Source: Bryobacterales bacterium (GTDB lineage Bacteria > Acidobacteriota > Terriglobia > Bryobacterales > Bryobacteraceae). Taken from it: DNA of 37,690 nt. Where the stretch lies: NCBI GenBank assembly GCA_003142185.1, contig PLOR01000098.1:1-37690 (forward strand). Direction: 5' to 3'. Position numbers and translations under genes: made by a program. Shown in pieces: positions 25,101 through 30,440 of the stretch; within the stretch, counting starts at the first letter, position 1; each line of letters begins with the position of its first letter. The notes under the pieces are model-generated. The model worked only from the letters and a program-made list of their open reading frames with translations. It was not told the DNA's origin and searched no databases.

Positions 25101-25487
25101 CAGCACCTGTAATCCGCGGCCGGCGAGTTCCTCGCGGGTAACGCGAATGCGGGCGATGGCGCCGACGTTGGCCAGGCCGCCGGAGATGTTGTAAATCTTG
25201 CGAGCGACGAATTCGCGCTCGGCCGGATCGGGATACAGCGCGAGCACGGGCAGCAGATCCTCGCGGACGGAAAGCTCGTTCAGGTTGACGATCTGCTTGG
25301 CGGCCAGCGCCTGTTCGGCGACGGGAAAGCCGGCGGTCTTGGCGCGCCACGCCAGCCACAAACCGGCGGCCACAACCAGGCCGGCGGCAACCATCCACAG
25401 CAGCTCGCGGATACGCCACGCGACGCGGCGTTGGGGGCCGCGCCCGGCGCTCGGGCGGTTGGCGGCGCTGCTGCGGGTGACGGGCAT
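22194..25487 (-). CDS. SEDS (RodA/FtsW) - class B PBP fusion protein
   Basis: A 1097-residue membrane enzyme from ATG 25487. The frame continues upstream for 52 codons but enters a repeat element, so those are not native. Residues ~27-46 are a first TM, followed by a soluble segment (~50-165), then the SEDS glycosyltransferase (~168-550): LQKDMGPALVF, the extracellular AAHTDLILSALSEECGFLG (catalytically important Asp455 in HTD), and GVAPLSGVVTPFLSYG. After a TM at ~567-586 comes a class B transpeptidase (~628-1097): KGAIYDRNGLPLA, SxxK in PPGSTFKVVTA (Ser843), SCN (908-910), AGKTGTAEL (1034-1036). One polypeptide thus holds both polymerase and cross-linker, otherwise separate (RodA-PBP2, FtsW-FtsI). 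It precedes an FHA gene and follows a Ser/Thr kinase module. Confidence 0.93.
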   Translation of the reverse strand: MPVTRSSAANRPSAGRGPQRRVAWRIRELLWMVAAGLVVAAGLWLAWRAKTAGFPVAEQALAAKQIVNLNELSVREDLLPVLALYPDPAEREFVARKIYNISGGLANVGAIARIRVTREELAGRGLQVLRDRLKDRESMPLVSGDQLRLLKPSLVVRRPEEFRRSFEIWIALFFAAFLLVNVVWSARGFRGDPYLVSALVLLTGVGLVLMISLRDPLRDQLLFADFAQGAALGCVLMAAAALLDFERLTGRLSFVPLLASFALSALLIVFGSGPGSSDAKVNLLGFQPVEIIRVLLVFFLAGYFARRWDVLRHAHETRASLVRLTRHIDIPPVEYTLPAAACVALSLLFFFLQKDMGPALVFCCLFLTLYGIARASVFVPLVGFALVVLGFVAGFYLGVPHTVGERVSMWLSPWDNLIHGGDQLAQSLWAFSTGQLSGMGIGLGDPQLVPAAHTDLILSALSEECGFLGVAAVFGVYAFIIWRALRIALRAASDYEFFLAAGLGVATALQLLLISAGALGVAPLSGVVTPFLSYGRTALLANFLVIGILESISARRRPEEEAAPFRPAVAVAGIILAVAGATVLAKAAWVELLHPAAVMGEGALVVEADGARRFEYNPRFQEVMRQIPKGAIYDRNGLPLATTDWSELEKHRTEYAALAIDIDRACSRTDNRHYPFGGLMFDLLGDLRTRTRWAAGNTAFVERDSARRLRGYDDRPTLVDVKNPKTGAIERVIRYDYRELVPLVRHRYEPNSPEVRRVLDRPRDIHMSIDARLTVRVAAILRATLKSAGLEKGAAVVLDPSSGDLLAAVSLPLPPDTPPAEPASDQANPFLDRARFGLYPPGSTFKVVTAMAALRKDPQLAGKTYECIRLADGRVGNFIKGSKRPIRDDIQDRAPHGTVNMERGIVLSCNAYFAQLGAYDVGAEPLLETAGLLGISVAAPATAAQLRKSLPQSSYGQGQVVASPFQMARVAATVATGGAMPQGRWIADETNPRTAPPQPVLTADAAATLGKFMREVVTSGTGRRAESSVPIAGKTGTAELAGAPSHAWFIGFAPYGAGPRKIAFSILVENGVYGGTTAAPAAAQIVAAALELGLIQP

Positions 25488-25904
25488 GTTAGCGGGTGGA
25501 ACCTGGCCGTCCGCAACCAGCGCCAATGGTGGGACGGACCATCGCTTTTCGTGGTCTGTCATGTCTCGCCAAGGCGCGACAACTTGACAGGGTCGAAAAA
25601 CCGCCTCGAAGCTCCGAGAACCCCGGCAAATCACCGGCGGCAAGACCGCCGGCGCTACCGGAGTTGTTCATGGAATTTCGCGGGCCGGCGGCCGATCCTA
25701 ACAGACCACAGAAACTGATCGCCTGTCCTACCTCTGACTTGACGAGGATGTACGAGCGCCGGGCGTCGGCAAGATTGCCGACGCGGCACGCACGAGTGCG
25801 TGCGCCACGTCTGCCGAACCGGGCACGCCCGCAGAGCCGGCGGGGGGGCCGGCTGCGGACGAGGGCGTCCGCCCCACGTTTTATGTAGGCCGTCGTACAG
25901 CCCC
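25488..25904. other. Spacer (417 bp) between kinase and SEDS-PBP genes
   Basis: Holds a MITE-like element (25528-25732) and, nearer the kinase stop, GC-rich hairpins including GCGGACG (25855-25861) paired with CGTCCGC (25866-25872) around a four-base loop, and an imperfect palindrome GCACGCACGAGTGCGTGC near 25784-25801. No coding sequence is credible. The gap suggests the kinase operon and the SEDS-PBP/FHA pair have separate promoters. Confidence 0.6.
25528..25732. repeat. MITE-like element, 205 bp, family A copy 2
   Basis: Left end 25528-25559 and right end 25701-25732 are 32-base inverted repeats with 24 matches, starting GGTGGGACGGACC and ending GTCCTACC. The left end also matches 3395-3426 of copy 1. 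The interior carries no gene. It overlaps only the non-native upstream extension of the SEDS-PBP frame. Confidence 0.7.
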
Positions 25905-27788
25905 TCATTTCTGCGCCGTGCCTCCAGTGTCCGCGATCTGTTGCAGGCGTGCGTTGACGATGAGCAGGCTGGCTTGGACGCGCACAATGCCGACGCTGGC
26001 GTTGCCATACGGGGCGACGTTCTGGTACAGGTCGAGCGCGCGGCGGTAATCGGCGGCGGCGCGATCGTCCTCGTCCTTTTCCTGCGGCAGGCCGCGAACG
26101 TTGCGCGAGTCCCAAAACGTGAGGTCGGCGCGGTCGCGGTAGCCATCGGCCAGTTGCAGCTTGTCGCGGTTGGCGAGCTGATAGCCGCGGCGCTCGGCCT
26201 CTTCGAGCGCGGCAGAGGTCTTGTCGATGTCTTTCAAGTTGTAGTAAGCGCGCGCCAGCCCAAGCTGGGGATCGGGCGAGTGCGGCAACAGGCGGTCGGC
26301 CTGGCTGAAATCGTCTACGGCGGTCTGCAGTTGCTTCGCGTCATGATGAGCCGCGCCATTGATGCGGGTCACGTGCCCTTCGGCCAGGCGCAGCTTGCCC
26401 CGCACCTGGTCGTCCGGATCCATCGCGAGGGCACGCGCCAGGGCGTTGCGGGCGCGTTCCCAATCCTTCTCATAGATCGGCTGGCCGTCGGCCTTGCGAT
26501 AGGCGGCAATCACGCGATCGGCTGTCTCCACCAGGTTTTCCTTCACGGCTTTCCGCGGCGAGTACAAGAGAAGAGACGAAGGATTGCGCTTGGAAAGTTC
26601 CGTCCAACGGTCCCAGATGCGATCGGGGTCGGTCACCTGCTCGGCCTGGATGTCACGCTTGAGCTGCTGGCCGTGCTGGTACATCAGGTAGTTGGCAAAG
26701 AGCTCCCAGCCGCCGTACAAGATCGCCGCTACGGCCAGCAGGGACACCACGCGCATGACGTTGCCGAATTTCGTGCGCGGCCGCTTGGGAAGCTGGGCGG
26801 TGAGAGGCCAGTTCCGCGCGGGCGGCTTGCGGCGCGTGGCTTCGCCCTGGGGCGCGGTGCGGCGGGTGGCATCGTCAAGCTCGGCGCGCGTCGTGCGCCG
26901 CGTCGCATCCAGGTCCTCGGTCGCCGCGCGCACGGTGCCATCGTGGCGGAACGCGATCAGGTCGTCGGCGAACTCGCGCGCGGACTGGTAGCGCATTGCC
27001 GCATCCGGCGCGGTAGCCTTGACGATGATGCGCCGCAGCGGTTCCGGGCAGGGATCGGGCGCGGGCGGCGGCGGAATGCGCGAGCGGATCATGCTCTCCA
27101 GGCGCTCGGTCGATTCGGCGTGATAAGGCTGCAGCCCGGTCACCATTTCGTAGAGCATCACCGCCAGCGACCACAAATCGCAGAGCGCGTCCACTTCGCC
27201 CGAATCGAGCCGCTCCGGCGACGCGTAGGGCACCGAGCCGAATTCATTGCGAGTCAGCCGGCGCGAAAGCGAAAGCGCCTTCGCAATGCCGAAATCGAGC
27301 ACGCGCACTTCGCCCCGGCTATCGATGCGAATATTCTTGGGCTTGATGTCGCCATGCACCACGCCGCGAAATTCCTTGCCGTCGATAGACGCCTCCAGGT
27401 TGTGGGCGTTGACCAGCGTCTCGGCCACCGCGATGGCGGTATCGACGGCGAACTCGACAACCAGCGGACCGTGGCGCAGCAACTCGGCCAGGTCCTGCCC
27501 GTCGATATACTCCATGGCGACATGGAAATAACTCTCCAGGTCGCCGGCCTCATACACGCGGACCACTCGAGGGTCGACGGCGGCCAGGCGGGCCTGCAGT
27601 TCCGCGCCGCGGCGTTCGGCTTCGATGGCATCGACAGTGTCGGCGTCCGCGCCGTGTTCGATCAGCTTCAGCGCCACCGTGTGCCCGGTTTCGGTGTCCT
27701 CGGCCAGGTACACGTCGGCCATGCCGCCGCGGCCGAGCTTGCGGCCGATTTCGTACTTGCCGATACGCCGGTCAGCGGGGGCAATCAT
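25905..27788 (-). CDS. Transmembrane Ser/Thr protein kinase with TPR-like C-terminal half
   Basis: A 627-residue Hanks-type kinase. Catalytic domain ~11-280: glycine loop LGRGGMADVY (18-27), Lys41 in VALKLI, catalytic loop VVHGDIKPKN (143-152, HGD in place of HRD), DFG at 165-167, GSVPYASPER (184-193). A juxtamembrane segment (~290-340) contains the string ATRR three times. One TM helix (~344-366) leads to a C-terminal half (~370-627) with TPR-like helices (WERARNALARALAMDPDD, LGLARAYYNLKDIDKTSAALEEAERRG, AAADYRRALDLYQNVAPYG). It lacks PASTA repeats. The gene overlaps the PP2C stop by ATGA and shares an operon with FHA1 and PP2C. It presumably phosphorylates FHA-bound or wall-synthesis proteins (inference). 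Confidence 0.93.
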   Translation of the reverse strand: MIAPADRRIGKYEIGRKLGRGGMADVYLAEDTETGHTVALKLIEHGADADTVDAIEAERRGAELQARLAAVDPRVVRVYEAGDLESYFHVAMEYIDGQDLAELLRHGPLVVEFAVDTAIAVAETLVNAHNLEASIDGKEFRGVVHGDIKPKNIRIDSRGEVRVLDFGIAKALSLSRRLTRNEFGSVPYASPERLDSGEVDALCDLWSLAVMLYEMVTGLQPYHAESTERLESMIRSRIPPPPAPDPCPEPLRRIIVKATAPDAAMRYQSAREFADDLIAFRHDGTVRAATEDLDATRRTTRAELDDATRRTAPQGEATRRKPPARNWPLTAQLPKRPRTKFGNVMRVVSLLAVAAILYGGWELFANYLMYQHGQQLKRDIQAEQVTDPDRIWDRWTELSKRNPSSLLLYSPRKAVKENLVETADRVIAAYRKADGQPIYEKDWERARNALARALAMDPDDQVRGKLRLAEGHVTRINGAAHHDAKQLQTAVDDFSQADRLLPHSPDPQLGLARAYYNLKDIDKTSAALEEAERRGYQLANRDKLQLADGYRDRADLTFWDSRNVRGLPQEKDEDDRAAADYRRALDLYQNVAPYGNASVGIVRVQASLLIVNARLQQIADTGGTAQK

Positions 27789-29344
27789 GGCTTCCCTCCC
27801 CTCCGCGCCGGGGCGGGTTTCGCATCCAGCAGGAAATTCTGCTCGCGAACGCTCTCCGGCTTGAGGTCGGTTGGTAACTCCAGCGTACTTTTATCGAACA
27901 CGTTCCCGGTGAGCGAAGGCTGCGCGCCATCGCGCGCCGCGAGGTTGACGCCGTGGTTGTGCAGAAACGAATTGTGCGACAGCCACAGCGAGCTGGGGCC
28001 GGAGGCGAGCAGCCCCTCGGCCAGCGAATCGCGGATGGTCGAAGCGCGCATGAGCAACCGGCTGGCGCCGCGAACTTCGATGCCGATGGTAGCGCCCTCG
28101 ATTTCCGTATCGTCGATCTCGATGCTGGAGTCAACTAAGAGAATGCCCTGAGGGAGCGGCGCCTGCGGGTCGGCGAGGATGCGCAGGCCCTGAATGCGGA
28201 CGTCGCGAACGTTGTCGCCCAACACAGCCGGGCCGGCCGCTCCAGGCGCGAGACGCAAGATGGCGCGGGAGCCATTCGCCATTTCGCCCCACTGGCTGCC
28301 ACGAAACGTGACGCCGGATTTCAGCCGCACCGGCTGATGGTATTCCCTGCCCGCGGCGAACTGAACGATATCGCCGGCCTGGGCTACTGCCAGCGCCTGG
28401 GAGACAGCTACGCCGAGAGTCCCGGGCCCGTTGTCGGAGGCATCGACCTGAAGGACCCGCGGTCCGACCCTAACCGAAGTCACGAGCTTGGAGGGCTGCA
28501 AGGTGCGCAGAACTCCGACGACAAAAAGCGCCACCAGCAACACGCCCGCGGCCAAAGCCACCGCACTGCCCACGCGGAACCCCAGGCGAGGAGCATCCGC
28601 GCTAGCCGCGGCGAATTTCGAGCCCTCCACCAGCACCACCGTGACATTGTCCTTGCCGGCGGCGGTATTGGCGGCCTCGATCAATTGGCGCGCGGCGGCG
28701 GCGGGATCGCCCGCGTTGCGTTCCACCAGCAGGCGTATGTAATCCGATGTCACTTGGTCGCTGAGACCGTCGGTGCACAGCAGCAGCGCCGCGTCGGACT
28801 CGAACGGCACACGTTCGATGTCGATGAAATCCGCGTCGTCGGGCGAATGCTCCTCGCTGCCCACGTCGCGAAAGACTTCGTTGCGGCGCGGATGGAGCAT
28901 GGCATCGAGCTCGGACAGTTCGCCCGCGTCTTCGCGCGCCCCCACCGGCGAATGGTCGTGAGTGATCTTGCGGATCGCACCACGGCGGATCTCGTAGAGT
29001 CGCGAATCGCCGACGTGGCCCACCACCGCCGAACCGTCATCCATCGCCACCAGAGTCAGCACGCAGGCCATGCCCTGCCACTGCGGATTGCCGCGCGCGG
29101 CGCGCAGAATCTCGTTGTTGGCCACGGTGATGGCCTCGCGCACGCGCTGCTCCACCGAGCCGGTTTGGCGTTCCAGGCGGGCGCGGATGCGGTCCACCGC
29201 GATTGCCGCCGCCTTCTCGCCCGCCGCCTCCCCGCCGATGCCATCCACCACCAGGAAGATGCCGCGCTCGGCGTCCATGTACCAGGCGTCTTCGTTGTTG
29301 TGGCGCACGCGGCCCAGGTCGCTAGCCCCCGCGCATTTCAGCAT
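27785..29344 (-). CDS. Membrane PP2C-type phosphatase with extracytoplasmic beta-helix domain
   Basis: A 519-residue protein from ATG 29344 (ATG 29362 is an alternative; neither has a clear SD). Residues 1-~242 form the PP2C/Stp1 domain: DLGRVRHNNEDAWY, VVDGIGGEAAG with metal-binding Asp34, VGDSRLYEIR, CTDGLSDQVT (Asp192) and GKDNVTVVLVEG (Asp232). A TM helix (~258-279, VGSAVALAAGVLLVALFVVGVL) precedes a ~240-residue outer part. That part reads like a right-handed parallel beta-helix: GDIVQFAAGREYHQPVRL, GVTFRGS, VRDVRIQGLRI, GILLVDSSIEIDDTEIEG, GIEVRGASRLLMRASTIRD, LWLSHNSFLHN. It partners with the kinase downstream (ATGA overlap). An extracytoplasmic carbohydrate-binding-like domain on PP2C is unusual. 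Confidence 0.9.
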   Translation of the reverse strand: MLKCAGASDLGRVRHNNEDAWYMDAERGIFLVVDGIGGEAAGEKAAAIAVDRIRARLERQTGSVEQRVREAITVANNEILRAARGNPQWQGMACVLTLVAMDDGSAVVGHVGDSRLYEIRRGAIRKITHDHSPVGAREDAGELSELDAMLHPRRNEVFRDVGSEEHSPDDADFIDIERVPFESDAALLLCTDGLSDQVTSDYIRLLVERNAGDPAAAARQLIEAANTAAGKDNVTVVLVEGSKFAAASADAPRLGFRVGSAVALAAGVLLVALFVVGVLRTLQPSKLVTSVRVGPRVLQVDASDNGPGTLGVAVSQALAVAQAGDIVQFAAGREYHQPVRLKSGVTFRGSQWGEMANGSRAILRLAPGAAGPAVLGDNVRDVRIQGLRILADPQAPLPQGILLVDSSIEIDDTEIEGATIGIEVRGASRLLMRASTIRDSLAEGLLASGPSSLWLSHNSFLHNHGVNLAARDGAQPSLTGNVFDKSTLELPTDLKPESVREQNFLLDAKPAPARRGGKP

Positions 29345-29385
29345 CGTGTTAGAGCCTGTCATGAAATTGCCACATCGATCACCGT

Positions 29386-29465
29386 GACCGCTCCCTCTGG
29401 GGTGCCCTCTGGTCGCGGCTCCGATCGCGCGCGAAATCGGAGCCGCGACCAAAGGGCGCGGTCGG
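29386..29465. repeat. Repeat family C copy 2, perfect 15-bp hairpin
   Basis: GGTCGCGGCTCCGAT (29411-29425) pairs perfectly with ATCGGAGCCGCGACC (29436-29450) around a ten-base loop; outer ends GACCGCTCCCT and AGGGCGCGGTC pair partly. It fills the gap between the FHA1 stop (29489) and the PP2C start and could act as a processing or attenuation site in the operon. Confidence 0.65.
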
Positions 29466-29488
29466 TACTGTTGCCGCTGAGCGGTTTC

Positions 29489-30364
29489 TTAACCATGCGC
29501 GGCGCTTCGGAATTCCAGAAAGCAAACGCCGGCCAGACCGAGACGCGCCTGCTCCGGCACGGGCGCTTCCACGTTGCGGTCGCGTTTCTCGGTGCCGGCC
29601 ACTTCGATGCTCGAAGGAGCGGCGACGCCATTAATGGTCGTGCCCAGCCGGCTCAGGTCCTTCAGAAAGAACTTGCCGGTCTCCGGATCGCGGCGCAACC
29701 GGAAGTGCTCGCGCGAAACATCGGGCAACGTGTCCAGTTTCAAGTCCGTCCAATAATCGCGCCCGCCGCGGCCCACCACGATTTCGTTCTTGGTCATGTA
29801 GAACGTCTTGCGCACGCCGCGGTCTTCATATTCGATGTACGCAAACGCGCCGGCGGGCGCCGCCGCTGGCGTCTCGGGCGCCGCCTGCGCCGGCTGGTAG
29901 GACGACTCGGCGCTCGCTGCCGTTCCCGCCATGCGGCGCGTGGCGATGCGCTTGGTCATGCTGCCGGCGCCGAGTTCCTCCTTGGCGGGCAGGGCCAGCT
30001 CGGAGTAAATGACGATGTCGCCCGCATCCACATCGTCGTCGGTATTCTCCAGAATGCGGATCTGCCATCCGCCCTCGGGTGCGGCCACCTTAGGCTCGCC
30101 GCGCCGCGCAAGTTTCAGCCGCTTGGCGAGCCCGCTGCGGTTGAGCGATTCCATCTCCGCATCGAGGGCGCGGCGCGCCTCATCGACAATGCGCGGCACG
30201 ATGCCGCGCAGCCGCTCCATGTCGTCCGGGTGCAGGTAGACGTGATAGATGGCCGGCGCCAGCGTGGAATAATGCAGAGGCTCGAGGCCCTCTCGCATGT
30301 TGCGCACAATCTCCAGAATGATGTCCCGCGCGGTGGCGGATGTAGCGGCGGCAGGTCGGTCCAT
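29489..30364 (-). CDS. FHA-domain protein with FhaA-like N-domain
   Basis: A 291-residue cytoplasmic protein, first gene of the kinase operon. Residues ~10-90 (DIILEIVRNMREGLEPLHYSTLAPAIYHVYLHPDDMERL) resemble the N-terminal fold seen in FhaA-type proteins and in the gene at 21439. A linker (~130-175) contains IATRRMAG and many A, P, S residues. The FHA domain (~183-290) carries VVGRGG (197-201), DVSREHFRL (215-223) and GTTINGV (241-247), the pThr-binding signature. Product probably acts as adaptor for the kinase encoded two genes downstream. No other domain recognised. Confidence 0.85.
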   Translation of the reverse strand: MDRPAAATSATARDIILEIVRNMREGLEPLHYSTLAPAIYHVYLHPDDMERLRGIVPRIVDEARRALDAEMESLNRSGLAKRLKLARRGEPKVAAPEGGWQIRILENTDDDVDAGDIVIYSELALPAKEELGAGSMTKRIATRRMAGTAASAESSYQPAQAAPETPAAAPAGAFAYIEYEDRGVRKTFYMTKNEIVVGRGGRDYWTDLKLDTLPDVSREHFRLRRDPETGKFFLKDLSRLGTTINGVAAPSSIEVAGTEKRDRNVEAPVPEQARLGLAGVCFLEFRSAAHG

Positions 30365-30396
30365 GGAGGCCTAATAGAGAGTTTAGCAGTGCAGAC

Positions 30397-30437
30397 GTGG
30401 CGCGGGCTGTCAAGCCGGGCTTGACAGCCTGCGCCAC
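30397..30437. terminator. Strong hairpin between rnr and the FHA-kinase operon
   Basis: GTGGCGC (30397-30403), G, GGCTGTCAAGC (30405-30415), loop CGG, GCTTGACAGCC (30419-30429), T, GCGCCAC (30431-30437): a 19-bp stem with a single G-T position. No T-run follows on either strand, so it is a factor-dependent terminator or a REP-like repeat. Confidence 0.5.
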
Positions 30438-30440
30438 GGA

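Noticed and set aside
25488-25643. N-terminal 52-codon extension of the SEDS-PBP frame
   Set aside because: Its sequence comes from the family A repeat element and includes no conserved part; ATG 25487 is the better start.
25800-28151. Long + strand frame of 783 codons
   Set aside because: Antisense shadow of the kinase and PP2C genes; no recognisable motifs.
28337-30424. Long + strand frame of 695 codons
   Set aside because: Antisense of PP2C and FHA1; GC-rich DNA yields long spurious frames.
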